A stretch of 64,000 nt of DNA from Pseudoalteromonas aurantia 208 (GTDB lineage Bacteria > Pseudomonadota > Gammaproteobacteria > Enterobacterales > Alteromonadaceae): contig NZ_AQGV01000012.1 in the NCBI RefSeq assembly GCF_014858725.1, forward strand, positions 682,001 to 746,000. Reading direction: 5' to 3'. Shown here in pieces: positions 9,131 to 18,721 of the stretch. Made by a program: the position numbers and the translations under genes. The notes beneath the pieces were generated by a model, which made no database searches, had not been told where the DNA came from, and saw only the letters and a program-made list of their open reading frames with translations. The stretch's first letter is position 1, and each line of letters opens with the position of its first letter.

Positions 9131-10985
9131 TTGTACTAGCAATTTACCCTTGATGTTACTTGGCCCGATTATTCGTCGCGCCGAGCGTCATCAAGTATGT
9201 GTTCAATTGGTTACTAGTGTTGCGGTACGGGTAGAGTTCACTGTGGCTGATTATACTGTACAGAGTGAACAAAAAACGCTTAATTTAGGTCAGTCTTGCT
9301 TTTTACATACTGTGATTATCAGGCCGTACCAAAATGAGTTTTCAGTCGATGTAGCCTTAGATTATATGCTGTACTTTGATGGTGTTATGCAGCAACTTGA
9401 TGCGCTTTGCTATGCTGGGTTGTCATCACCACAAATTGTTATTCCGCATAACCTGACTCAAATTCTACATGGCTCATGTCGTAACCCCCATCACCCTAGT
9501 GCAGATAGCTTAGCCAGTGCCGATGATCAAGTACAGCAATATCGACAGCGCAGACAAGTTGGCCCAAGCTTATTGTTAATGTCTGGCGATCAGATCTATG
9601 CAGATGATGTAGCGGGAGCAATGCTACTTGCTATAGGTCAGTTAATAGATAAACTTGGCTTGTATAAAGAAGCGGACAATGGGTTGCAATTACCTAAGTT
9701 GCGACAAGAACAACTATTCTGCCGACATAACTTTTTGCCAAAAACCCCATGGAAAAAGTGCAGTAAATGGTCTTTGGGGTATCACTTTAAAAAAGATGAA
9801 CCACACTTTACCAGTGCACATGCATGTAATCACCTTATTCATTTTGAAGAGTTTATCGCTTACTATTTGCTCGCTTTTAGTCCTATTGCATGGACTTTGA
9901 TTGATCGAAGTTTAATTACGTACGACGGCAACAATCCAGCCAAGGTGAGCAAGTTTTCTAACGAGTGGATCGCATTACAAACCTTTATTACCCAATTACC
10001 AAAGGCGCAACGGTTGTTTGCCAATACGTCAACACTCATGATGTTTGATGATCACGATGTCACTGATGATTGGAATTTAACTGCACAATGGGAACAAGCA
10101 ATAGCGAGCAATTATGCGAGCCGTAGGATCATTAACAACGGATTGTTGAGTTATTGGTTGTTCCAAGGTCTAGGTAATGACGCGATGAGTGATTCTGAAG
10201 CGCTTATAGTACCTTTTGAAGCCAGCTTTGGAGGTGAAACTTGGCATTTTGACACGTTAGATAAATCATTACAGCGATTTGGTCGATGGCACTTTTGTTT
10301 AAATACATACCCGAAAGTCGTGGTGTTGGATACGCGAACACACCGCTGGCGAAATGAGCAAAATTTCGGAGAACCCAGTGGCTTAATGGACTGGGAAATG
10401 TTGATGGAGTTGCAAGACATGCTCGTTGATCATGATGCCGTGATACTGGTATCACCCCCGCCAGTATTTGGTGTTAAGTCGATTGAAGCGATCCAAGCAC
10501 TTTTTAATTTTTGCGGTCAACCTCTTGTTGTAGATGTTGAAAATTGGATGGCCCATGAGGGATCAGCAAGGAAGCTCTTGGATATTTTTAAACGGCCAGA
10601 CACTCCAAGAGAAACAATTATATTATCAGGAGATGTACATTACTCCTTTTGTTTTTCAGTGCAAAGCCGATTTGGTCGCCATGATAACCGTATTTGGCAA
10701 TTAACTGCATCAGGCATTAAAAATGAATTTCCAAAAAAGCTCATTGCTTGTTTAGACAAATTAGATTCAATTTTTTATGGCCCTTGGAGTCCTCTTAACT
10801 TTTTCACCAAGCGGTGGCAAATGGAAGTAAACAAGCACCCGCTTCAAAAGGGTGATCAAAAGCAACCCTATTTAGTATCTCATAGTGCGATAAGCCTTGT
10901 TACGTTAGAGCAAGGAAAATTAGCACAGTATGAGCTATTACATGGCGATGGTTCGAAAAGTAAATTCTGCTTAGACTTAGAATAA
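9123..10985 (+). CDS. PhoD-like metallophosphatase, cytoplasmic form
   Basis: The 620-residue protein has the metal-ligand motifs of PhoD-type phosphatases: SCRNPH around residue 118, LLMSGDQIYADD around residue 156, MMFDDHDVTDDW around residue 308 and ILSGDVHYSF around residue 503. Classical PhoD is a Tat-exported phosphodiesterase/alkaline phosphatase. This protein shows no twin-arginine or other signal peptide, so it probably works in the cytoplasm on an unknown phosphoester. Its start overlaps the tatD-like gene by 8 bases, suggesting co-expression. The superfamily is clear; the substrate is not. Confidence 0.78.
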   Translation: MSDCTSNLPLMLLGPIIRRAERHQVCVQLVTSVAVRVEFTVADYTVQSEQKTLNLGQSCFLHTVIIRPYQNEFSVDVALDYMLYFDGVMQQLDALCYAGLSSPQIVIPHNLTQILHGSCRNPHHPSADSLASADDQVQQYRQRRQVGPSLLLMSGDQIYADDVAGAMLLAIGQLIDKLGLYKEADNGLQLPKLRQEQLFCRHNFLPKTPWKKCSKWSLGYHFKKDEPHFTSAHACNHLIHFEEFIAYYLLAFSPIAWTLIDRSLITYDGNNPAKVSKFSNEWIALQTFITQLPKAQRLFANTSTLMMFDDHDVTDDWNLTAQWEQAIASNYASRRIINNGLLSYWLFQGLGNDAMSDSEALIVPFEASFGGETWHFDTLDKSLQRFGRWHFCLNTYPKVVVLDTRTHRWRNEQNFGEPSGLMDWEMLMELQDMLVDHDAVILVSPPPVFGVKSIEAIQALFNFCGQPLVVDVENWMAHEGSARKLLDIFKRPDTPRETIILSGDVHYSFCFSVQSRFGRHDNRIWQLTASGIKNEFPKKLIACLDKLDSIFYGPWSPLNFFTKRWQMEVNKHPLQKGDQKQPYLVSHSAISLVTLEQGKLAQYELLHGDGSKSKFCLDLE

Positions 10986-11003
10986 AAACCTCCTAGTTTT
11001 TAT
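10982..11003 (+). terminator. Weak AT-rich hairpin after the PhoD-like gene
   Basis: An 8-bp perfect inverted repeat, ATAAAAAC and GTTTTTAT with a 6-base loop, overlaps the stop codon of the PhoD-like gene. The stem is almost all A/T, so it is at best a weak terminator for the cluster that begins at pabC. Confidence 0.3.
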
Positions 11004-11048
11004 ACAGTTTGCTATATTTTATAAATCGAGTCTTGCATATGGCTGTAT

Positions 11049-14000
11049 ATGAAAACCGTTCACTGTCTTGGTTGTCTATTATTCCTATTCTGTAAATTAT
11101 TGTGGGCAGTCCCACAGTTTACTGATACCGCTCAGGTCATGCGACATTATGATTACCGAGCAGGGTTAAGCCAAGTGACTGTTATGGCACTGGCACAAGA
11201 CCAGTTTGGTTATATATGGATCGGAACTCAAGCTGGACTCAATCGTTTTGATGGGCATGAATTTAAAACATTTGCATCACAGCAGCAAAACGTAAAAAGC
11301 TTGGCTGGTGGTTTTATTACTGAATTATGTGTTAGTAATGATAAAGTGTGGGTGGGAACGAGTACAGGTCTAAGTGTTTATCATACTGTTGAAGGACGGT
11401 TTACGTCTTTATTGGCCAGCGAGTTTCCGGTTATTGGATCTGACCGAGTAAATTGGATTGATTGTAAAGGTGAGCATGTTGTTGTTTCTACCGAGGATAA
11501 TACTTCTTATGAAGTTGATAAAGCGACGTTGGTACCCCAAGCTTTAAAAATAGAAGGTAGTTACATAAGAAATGTAGTGCAACGGGGTGACAATTATTTC
11601 TACCTGAGCAATGAAGGGTTTATGGTTTATCATAAACAGGCACAAACTTCAGTACAACTGCTCTCCGGTGAGTTTAAGCATATGATTTACCAAGGTCAAC
11701 GTGCTATGTTGATCAGTAAGTCAGACCGTCTGATAAGTTATGATACTTTGTATCAACGGGTTTTATGGTCGCGTAATTTTGATGCGGTGCAGAACATCAC
11801 ACTTCATAGTTTAGCCATCACTGGCAACGAATTATTAGTTGCCAGTGACAACGGTGTATACCTACTTGATTTACAAGGTAAGTTGTTAAATCACTGGTAT
11901 AAACGTGACCGACAACATGAGGGTCTTCAGGACAATAATATTCTCACCGTTATGAGGGACAAAAACCAAGATCTGTGGATTGGTACTGAAACGCGTGGTC
12001 TGCACTTTTTTAGCCAGTTAAGTGAATCATTTGGCCATGTCAGTGAGTACAATTACCCCAGTGCGCCAATCAAGTCAGCTGATATTCGTAATTTTGCCAT
12101 AGACCGTAATGATCGAATTTGGTTAGCAACATCTAATGGTGTTCATATATTTGATGGTAAGGGGTTTAATGGCGCACATGACCTATATCCATTATTAAAG
12201 GTACTTGACGGAAGCTTTGTCACGCGGATACTTTTTGATGACGATCACCTTTGGGCCACTACTCGGGGTAACGGTGTGGTGTCGTTTAATTTGAAAACAA
12301 AGAAATTACTTCACTTAAAACCCGATATAGGCAATGGACCAGAACTGAGTTTTAATGATGTGTTTTTGTTTAAAAATAGAGTTCTAGTTAGTTCTAGAAC
12401 TATGGGGGCAATGTATTTTGATGCGACATCCGAGACTCTAAAGTCACTATATACAAATGAGCAGAACGCGCCTAGTCATGTATCATCAATGTCAGTGGTT
12501 AATGGAGAGCTGTGGTTCGGATCAATTGGCAATGGACTGTATCGAGATATTGATGGGAAACTGGAGAATCTGACAACAGCAGAAGGATTAGTATCAGATC
12601 TAGTATTTATGCTTGAACAAGACCAGTATGGTCGGGTGTGGGTTGCCAGTGAGTCAGGCCTATCATTGGTGACAAAAGAGTTTACTGTTGAGCGTGTTTT
12701 TACTCAGCAAAGTGGTTTAGCAAATAACGCAATTTGGGGTCTTGTATTCGATAATCTAAATCATTTATGGGTAGGCAGTAGTGGGGGGTTAAGTCAGATC
12801 AACACCAATAACTTTGAAATTTATAACTTCTCTCCGGTAGATGGCGTTCAAGGCAATGAATTTAATTATAACGCTGCGTGGTTGGCACCTGATGGACGTG
12901 TTTTTATTGGTGGTGCGATGGGCTTTAATCAATTTTATCCACAAAAGCTTCGTTTAGATAACTCAGCTAGCCCGTTGCTGATTAGTCATATTGAGCTGTT
13001 AGGTAAGAGCTTAACACCAAGTGATGAAGGGCTTTTAAAAACAGCACCAGAATTGGCTGAATCATTGTTATTGAAATATGATCAAGATATTGTCTCGTTA
13101 CAATACTCCAGTTTAGATTATGGCTCGGAGCAACAGCAATTCTATTACCGAGTGATTGGGTTGAGTGATAAATGGCTTAAGCTGGCAAAAGGGGTTCGCC
13201 AAGTCAATTTATTACGCTTAGATCCAGGGAGCTATATTATTGAGTCATATACAATTAATCGTTTTAATGTGCAGTCACCTATACATCGTTTTGAGCTTAA
13301 AATAGATGCGCCATGGTGGTGGGATATATATGCGAAGACATTATATGTATTGACCTTACTTGCGTTAATTATCTTGATAGTAAGGATAAGGCAGAAGCGG
13401 TATAGGCAGGTCGTGGCCGATAATCAGAAAATGAGTGAATTACGGCAACGGCTAGAGTTGTCGCTATGGGCAAGTGGTGATGAGTTGTGGGATTGGCATT
13501 TAGATCAACAGACGATATATAGACACTGTGTTTCACCTCGAGTGGATTATGGGAAAGCTGAGAATCACATGCAGCTGGACGATTTTATACAGTTTGTTCA
13601 CCCAAAAGATAATATTTTATTAGAAGATAAAGTCGAAGCTTGTATTCGTGGAAACGTTGAAAGCTATGAAATCGCAATACGAGTAAAAGACTTAAGTGGT
13701 CAATGGGCATGGGTTTTAGATCGGGGAAAAGTAGTTGATAGAGACGAAAGTGGTAAAGCCATTCGAATTGCTGGGGCATTGAAAGATATTACCGAACTCA
13801 AAACACACCAAAATGCGTTACAACTGCTTAATGAGCAACTTGAAATTAAAGTAGAAATGCGTACAAATGAACTTTATAAACAGAATCAAATGCTCGAGCA
13901 GGCAATGTTAACACTGAAACAAACTCAACAAGAGCTTATCGAAAGTGAAAAAATGGCATCACTCGGTGGGCTTGTGGCCGGAGTAGCGCATGAGATTAAC

Positions 14001-14696
14001 ACGCCTTTGGGCGTCGCACTAACCGCGATGACATATAATCAAGAGTGTTTGCAAGTAGTTGAAAAGAAATTAGCAGATAAAACTTTGAAACAAAATGATT
14101 TAGTTAAAGCGATTGCAGAGCAAACGCAAGGATATCAGCTCATTCTGAGGAACTTAGATAGGGCGCAAAACTTAATAGGTAACTTTAAGCAAGTGGCAGT
14201 TGACCAGTCTAGTGAAACGTCTCGTCAAATCAACCTTAAAGAATATGTCGAAGATGTATTTCATTCTTTAGAACCATTGATAAAAGGCAAGGAGATCACT
14301 ATCCATGTATCAGGCAGTGACACTGTGATATTAACAACCTATCCGGGGGCGATTTATCAAATATTAACTAACTTACTCAATAATTCAGTACTGCATGGCT
14401 TTGAAAAACGTGGTAATGGAGAGGTGTTAGTGACGGTTGCGGTTGATGAGAGTAGTTGGTATGTCAATTATACGGATGATGGTGTAGGAATGAATGAGGA
14501 GATGTTAAAAACCATTTTTGACCCCTTTGTGACTTCTAAGCGTAGCCAGGGAGGCTGTGGGCTGGGGATGCACATTGTTTATAATTTAGTGACGCAGCTA
14601 TTAAAAGGGGAAATTAAGTGTTTCTCAGAAGAAGGAAAAGGTATTGCTGTGAAGCTAAAAATACCAATCGACAGTGTAAAAGAAATGGCCTCATAA
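11049..14696 (+). CDS. Membrane sensor histidine kinase with two-component beta-propeller sensor
   Basis: The 1215-residue protein begins with a signal peptide (about residues 1-20). A large periplasmic sensor follows, built of Reg_prop beta-propeller repeats, seen as recurring WIGT, WLAT, WVAS and WVGS blades up to about residue 590. Then come a Y_Y_Y domain, one transmembrane helix near residues 757-775, a PAS/PAC domain (about 800-930), a coiled coil and a kinase core. The H-box is VAHEINTPLG with the phospho-acceptor His near 980, and the N, G1, F and G2 boxes are NLLNNSVLHG, DDGVGM, FDPF and GCGLGM. Such sensors often detect polysaccharide breakdown products. Unlike the hybrid versions of Bacteroidetes there is no receiver or DNA-binding domain, and no response regulator gene is adjacent, so its partner is unknown. 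Confidence 0.85.
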   Translation: MKTVHCLGCLLFLFCKLLWAVPQFTDTAQVMRHYDYRAGLSQVTVMALAQDQFGYIWIGTQAGLNRFDGHEFKTFASQQQNVKSLAGGFITELCVSNDKVWVGTSTGLSVYHTVEGRFTSLLASEFPVIGSDRVNWIDCKGEHVVVSTEDNTSYEVDKATLVPQALKIEGSYIRNVVQRGDNYFYLSNEGFMVYHKQAQTSVQLLSGEFKHMIYQGQRAMLISKSDRLISYDTLYQRVLWSRNFDAVQNITLHSLAITGNELLVASDNGVYLLDLQGKLLNHWYKRDRQHEGLQDNNILTVMRDKNQDLWIGTETRGLHFFSQLSESFGHVSEYNYPSAPIKSADIRNFAIDRNDRIWLATSNGVHIFDGKGFNGAHDLYPLLKVLDGSFVTRILFDDDHLWATTRGNGVVSFNLKTKKLLHLKPDIGNGPELSFNDVFLFKNRVLVSSRTMGAMYFDATSETLKSLYTNEQNAPSHVSSMSVVNGELWFGSIGNGLYRDIDGKLENLTTAEGLVSDLVFMLEQDQYGRVWVASESGLSLVTKEFTVERVFTQQSGLANNAIWGLVFDNLNHLWVGSSGGLSQINTNNFEIYNFSPVDGVQGNEFNYNAAWLAPDGRVFIGGAMGFNQFYPQKLRLDNSASPLLISHIELLGKSLTPSDEGLLKTAPELAESLLLKYDQDIVSLQYSSLDYGSEQQQFYYRVIGLSDKWLKLAKGVRQVNLLRLDPGSYIIESYTINRFNVQSPIHRFELKIDAPWWWDIYAKTLYVLTLLALIILIVRIRQKRYRQVVADNQKMSELRQRLELSLWASGDELWDWHLDQQTIYRHCVSPRVDYGKAENHMQLDDFIQFVHPKDNILLEDKVEACIRGNVESYEIAIRVKDLSGQWAWVLDRGKVVDRDESGKAIRIAGALKDITELKTHQNALQLLNEQLEIKVEMRTNELYKQNQMLEQAMLTLKQTQQELIESEKMASLGGLVAGVAHEINTPLGVALTAMTYNQECLQVVEKKLADKTLKQNDLVKAIAEQTQGYQLILRNLDRAQNLIGNFKQVAVDQSSETSRQINLKEYVEDVFHSLEPLIKGKEITIHVSGSDTVILTTYPGAIYQILTNLLNNSVLHGFEKRGNGEVLVTVAVDESSWYVNYTDDGVGMNEEMLKTIFDPFVTSKRSQGGCGLGMHIVYNLVTQLLKGEIKCFSEEGKGIAVKLKIPIDSVKEMAS

Positions 14697-14708
14697 TTGG
14701 CCATTTCT
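14681..14708. terminator. Bidirectional terminator between the kinase gene and metG
   Basis: AGAAATGGCC (14681-14690) and GGCCATTTCT (14699-14708) form a perfect 10-bp stem with an 8-base loop between two convergent genes. It overlaps the end of the kinase coding sequence. On the metG strand it is followed by TTTAC; on the + strand the T-run is weak. Confidence 0.6.
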
Positions 14709-14722
14709 CAATTTGGCTATTT

Positions 14723-16750
14723 TTACATTACACGCATGCCAGGTTCTGAACCGTCGTCTGGGCTTAATATGTAAATTTCTTTACCACCTGGTCCTGCAGC
14801 TAAGACCATACCTTCTGACATCCCAAAGCGCATTTTACGAGGCTTCAGGTTAGCAACCATCACTGTTAGTTTACCTTCAATATCTTCAGGTGCGTACGCC
14901 GACTTGATCCCGGCAAAGACTTGTCTTGTTTCTCCCCCTAAATCAAGGGTGAGTTTGAGTAGTTTGTCAGCGCCTTCAACATGCTCAGCTTTAGCTATTT
15001 TGGCAACTCGCAGGTCAACCTTGGCAAAGTCATTGAATTCAATCTCTTCGGCAATTGGTTCTTTCGCAAGTGGGCTACTTGGATCAATTGTTGCTTGGGT
15101 TGTCGCAACCAAACTTTCCTTTGACTCATCTAGCATTGTATTGACTTTATCCATATCAACACGTTGCATTAGTGCTTTAAATTTATTGATCGGGTGATCA
15201 GATAATATTTCTTGTGCACTGTCCCATGTCAATTCTGTATTTAGGAACTGTTCCACATTACTAGCCATAGCAGGTAATACTGGCTTCAAATACGTCATTA
15301 GGATCTTGAATAAATTTAAACCCAAAGAACACACTTGGTGTGCTTGCTCATGAGTTTCTTCGTTCTTGATCAGTACCCATGGTGCTTGTGCATCTATAAA
15401 TTGATTTGCTTTGTCTGCAAGTGCCATTATTTCACGAATGGCTCTACTGTACTCACGTTGTTCATAATGCTCTGCAATAACGCTAGCGGCTGTTTGGAAT
15501 TCTGTAATGAGTTCTGGCTCAAGTATTGTGTCAGAGATTTTTCCATCAAACTTTTTAGTTATAAACCCAGCACAACGAGAGGCTATGTTAACAACTTTAC
15601 CAACTAGGTCTGAGTTAACACGTTGTGCAAAATCCTCTAAATTTAGGTCTAAATCAGTGATCCCCCCATTGAGTTTTGCTGCAAAGTAATAACGCAAGAA
15701 TTCAGGGTCTAAATGCTCAAGGTAGGTACGAGCTTTGATAAATGTGCCTTTAGACTTAGACATTTTGGCACCGTTGACTGTAACAAAACCGTGCGCGAAT
15801 ACATTCGTTGGTTTCCGGAATTTTGCAGCATCTAACATAGCAGGCCAAAATAAGCTGTGGAAATAGATGATATCCTTGCCAATAAAGTGATAAAGCTCGG
15901 CATTTGAATTCTCAGACCAGAAATCATTAAAATTGATGCCTTTTTTATCGCATAGATTTTTAAAGCTCGCCATGTAGCCAATTGGTGCATCTAACCAAAC
16001 GTAAAAGTATTTTCCAGGAGCACCTGGGATCTCGAAACCAAAGTAAGGCGCATCTCGACTGATATCCCATTGCTGAAGACCATCAGCAAACCATTCGTCA
16101 AGCTTATTAGCCATTTCAGTTTGAATTGAACCAGAATGTAACCATTCTTTTAGCATGCCTTCGAATGCAGGCAAATCGAAGAAAAAGTGCTCTGAGTCTT
16201 TTAAGATAGGGACAGCGCCAGACATTGCAGAGCGCGGCTCTTTTAATTCTGTTGGGCTATATGTCGCACCACATGCATCGCAACTGTCACCATTTTGCTC
16301 TGTTGCGTCACATGTAGGGCATGTACCAGTCACAAAACGATCAGGTAGAAAGATGTTTTTCTCAGGATCAAACAGCTGTGAAATTGTCCGTTTTTTAATA
16401 TGCCCTTTGTCATTTAAGCGGTTATAAATCAGTTCGCTCAGTTCTTTATTTTCATCGCTATGCGTACTGTGATAGTTATCAAATTCAATATTAAAGTCAG
16501 CGAAATCTCGTTGGCGTTCTATGCTGACATTTTTCACCATTTCCTCTGGCGAGATCCCTTGCTTTTGGGCATTGAGCATAATAGGAGTACCGTGTGCGTC
16601 ATCAGCACATACATAATACGCTTCGTGACCACGTAGTTTTTGAAAGCGTGACCAAATATCCGTTTGTATATACTCAAGCATGTGACCTAAGTGTGTTGGG
16701 CCATTGGCATAAGGTAAAGCACTGGTGATGAGAATTTTTCTCTTAGTCAT
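14723..16750 (-). CDS. metG: Methionine--tRNA ligase
   Basis: The 675-residue enzyme charges initiator and elongator tRNA-Met. The class I HIGH-like motif is in [10 protein letters not shown] near residue 18. A four-cysteine zinc knuckle is in [18 protein letters not shown] around residue 145. KMSKS appears in [11 protein letters not shown] around residue 332, and a C-terminal EMAP-type tRNA-binding domain begins near [14 protein letters not shown] (about residue 577). Length matches the long dimeric MetG form. It diverges from apbC, the common metG/apbC divergent pair of gammaproteobacteria. Confidence 0.97.
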   Translation of the reverse strand: MTKRKILITSALPYANGPTHLGHMLEYIQTDIWSRFQKLRGHEAYYVCADDAHGTPIMLNAQKQGISPEEMVKNVSIERQRDFADFNIEFDNYHSTHSDENKELSELIYNRLNDKGHIKKRTISQLFDPEKNIFLPDRFVTGTCPTCDATEQNGDSCDACGATYSPTELKEPRSAMSGAVPILKDSEHFFFDLPAFEGMLKEWLHSGSIQTEMANKLDEWFADGLQQWDISRDAPYFGFEIPGAPGKYFYVWLDAPIGYMASFKNLCDKKGINFNDFWSENSNAELYHFIGKDIIYFHSLFWPAMLDAAKFRKPTNVFAHGFVTVNGAKMSKSKGTFIKARTYLEHLDPEFLRYYFAAKLNGGITDLDLNLEDFAQRVNSDLVGKVVNIASRCAGFITKKFDGKISDTILEPELITEFQTAASVIAEHYEQREYSRAIREIMALADKANQFIDAQAPWVLIKNEETHEQAHQVCSLGLNLFKILMTYLKPVLPAMASNVEQFLNTELTWDSAQEILSDHPINKFKALMQRVDMDKVNTMLDESKESLVATTQATIDPSSPLAKEPIAEEIEFNDFAKVDLRVAKIAKAEHVEGADKLLKLTLDLGGETRQVFAGIKSAYAPEDIEGKLTVMVANLKPRKMRFGMSEGMVLAAGPGGKEIYILSPDDGSEPGMRVM

Positions 16751-16920
16751 AACGGTTCCGTGAATTTTGAGCGGTTCTGTTTAAGAAACAGCCAACCCTC
16801 TAAGTTTTAGTTTACAATTGCCAGTTGGTAGCCATGTAAAGCATTAATAGACTGGTTTTAATGGGTTGAATGTTACATAATTCCGAAGCCTTTTTCATCA
16901 CTCGAGTACGTTTTATTTTT

Positions 16921-17994
16921 ATGTTTGGCATCAATAAACTATTTAAGAAAGATAATTCCGATGAATCGCGGTTATTTACTTTACTTGAAGGCTATAAAAG
17001 TGGCGTATTTCCGCTTGGTATTGAGCATGAATGGGTGGAGCGTTATGCTGACAAACCAGACGTCTTAGATATTACGTTGTCGGTCCCATTTGCAGTGCAA
17101 AGTGCGAACACTGCATTAGCTACTTATTTAAGCGAACACTTAGATAAGCGCGTCACGGTTACAATTAATGTACACTTACCTGAGCAGTTTAAATATAAAA
17201 AAATAAAACACATCGTCTTGGTGGCGTCAGGGAAAGGCGGGGTTGGTAAGTCAACAACCGCGGCATTTTTAGCTCAAGCGCTCGTTTTAGAGGGGGCGAA
17301 TGTTGGTGTATTAGATGCGGATATATATGGGCCTTCTATTCCGTCTATTTTTGGTGTGAAAAATGAGAAGCCGTCTTCAAAAGATAATAAAACCCTCAAC
17401 CCTATCGTAAAAGATGCAATAAAAATTCAATCGATCGGTTTTTTAGTACCGGCTGAAAACGCCACGGTTTGGCGAGGGCCAATGGCATCACAAGCATTAA
17501 ATCAGTTACTGAATGAAACCGATTGGGGTAATTTAGACTATTTAATTGTTGATATGCCGCCAGGCACTGGCGATATACAATTAACAATGACACAGAAAGT
17601 GCCAGCAAGCGGTGCCCTGATTGTTACTACACCACAAGATTTAGCTTTGGCAGATGCGCAAAAAGGTATCGCTATGTTCAATCAAGTTAATTTACCTATT
17701 TTAGGTCTGATTGAAAATATGAGCCATTTCTTATGTACTCATTGTGGACAAAAAAATCATATTTTTGGTGAGCATGGTGGCGCAGAATTAGCGAGTCGTC
17801 ATGGTGTTCCTTTACTGGCTGAAGTGCCACTGAATGTTGCAATTCGTGAAACGTCAGAGCTAGGTGGAAATATTTCAACGCTGCCAGCAAATCAAGCAAG
17901 CAATTATACTGCGTGCGCTCAACTTGTTAGCAGCATACTGCATTATCAAACGCAAGCGACTTCAACGGTCGATATTGTAATAACGGATGACTAA
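16921..17994 (+). CDS. apbC: Iron-sulfur cluster carrier protein ApbC (Mrp/NBP35 ATPase)
   Basis: This P-loop ATPase carries and delivers iron-sulfur clusters. The deviant Walker A GKGGVGKST is near residue 103, LDADIYGPSIP follows, and the conserved CxxC (HFLCTHCGQ) that binds the cluster is near residue 260. A short N-terminal MIP18/DUF59-like region precedes the ATPase. I prefer ATG 16921, giving 357 residues beginning MFGINKLF. The in-frame ATG at 16870 would add 17 residues, and neither has a convincing ribosome-binding site, so the start is uncertain. It diverges from metG and leads with a 3-base gap into dcd. Confidence 0.92.
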   Translation: MFGINKLFKKDNSDESRLFTLLEGYKSGVFPLGIEHEWVERYADKPDVLDITLSVPFAVQSANTALATYLSEHLDKRVTVTINVHLPEQFKYKKIKHIVLVASGKGGVGKSTTAAFLAQALVLEGANVGVLDADIYGPSIPSIFGVKNEKPSSKDNKTLNPIVKDAIKIQSIGFLVPAENATVWRGPMASQALNQLLNETDWGNLDYLIVDMPPGTGDIQLTMTQKVPASGALIVTTPQDLALADAQKGIAMFNQVNLPILGLIENMSHFLCTHCGQKNHIFGEHGGAELASRHGVPLLAEVPLNVAIRETSELGGNISTLPANQASNYTACAQLVSSILHYQTQATSTVDIVITDD

Positions 17995-17997
17995 TCA

Positions 17998-18588
17998 ATG
18001 AGATTATCAGATACGCATATAAAACAAGCGATAGAACAACAGCGCATTATTATTGACCCGCCTCCTGAAGACGAAATGATTTCAGGTATTACGCTGGATT
18101 TACGATTGGGGAATAAGTTTAGAGTTTTTCAAGATCACGCTGCACCATATGTTGATTTGAGCGGACCAAAAGACCAGCTTAATGCTGCAATGGAGTCGAT
18201 CATGAGCGACGAAATTGTACTTGAAGAAAATGAAGCGTTTTTTTTGCATCCCGGTCAATTGGCATTGGCTATTACGTTTGAGTCGGTTACATTGCCAGCG
18301 GACCTTGTTGGCTGGTTGGACGGGCGATCTTCATTGGCACGATTGGGTTTAATGGTTCATGTTACAGCTCATAGAATTGATCCTGGATGGTCAGGGAACA
18401 TTGTATTAGAATTTTATAACTCAGGTAAGCTACCTTTAGCATTAAGGCCTAATATGAAAATTGGTGCACTGAGTTTTGAAACGATGAGCAGTGAAGCCGC
18501 AACGCCATATAATGCGAGAAAAGATGCGAAATACAAAGGGCAAAATAGCGCTGTAGCAAGCCGCATTAGTGATGACAATAAAGCCTAG
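17998..18588 (+). CDS. dcd: dCTP deaminase
   Basis: The 196-residue enzyme deaminates dCTP to dUTP, the main route to dTTP in enterobacteria-like cells. It is nearly colinear with Escherichia coli Dcd throughout, including [29 protein letters not shown], the catalytic region [27 protein letters not shown] and the C-terminal [20 protein letters not shown]. It begins 3 bases after apbC and is presumably co-transcribed with it. The housekeeping sequence argues against a role as a phage-defence deaminase. Confidence 0.96.
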   Translation: MRLSDTHIKQAIEQQRIIIDPPPEDEMISGITLDLRLGNKFRVFQDHAAPYVDLSGPKDQLNAAMESIMSDEIVLEENEAFFLHPGQLALAITFESVTLPADLVGWLDGRSSLARLGLMVHVTAHRIDPGWSGNIVLEFYNSGKLPLALRPNMKIGALSFETMSSEAATPYNARKDAKYKGQNSAVASRISDDNKA

Positions 18589-18685
18589 CTTTTAGGCATC
18601 TCAGCAGACAGTGTAAAATATATGAATATTTTAATTCATAACTGGCAATACTGAGTAAAGTTTACATACTTAAATATTGATTGAA

Positions 18686-18705
18686 CGAGGCTGTTGCATG
18701 CCTCG
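18686..18705 (+). other. Hairpin just upstream of the EAL-protein ribosome-binding site
   Basis: CGAGGC (18686-18691) and GCCTCG (18700-18705) form a 6-bp stem with an 8-base loop, ending 5 bases before the AAGGAG ribosome-binding site of the next gene. It could influence translation initiation. It does not resemble a known cyclic di-GMP riboswitch. Confidence 0.3.
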
Positions 18706-18721
18706 GCATCAAGGAGATGGT

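Noticed and set aside
17998..18588. dcd as a phage-defence dCTP deaminase
   Set aside because: The sequence is nearly colinear with housekeeping Escherichia coli Dcd, and it is operonic with apbC.
18589..18710. A cyclic di-GMP riboswitch upstream of the EAL receptor gene
   Set aside because: Only a simple 6-bp hairpin is present; the conserved core of known cyclic di-GMP riboswitches is not seen.
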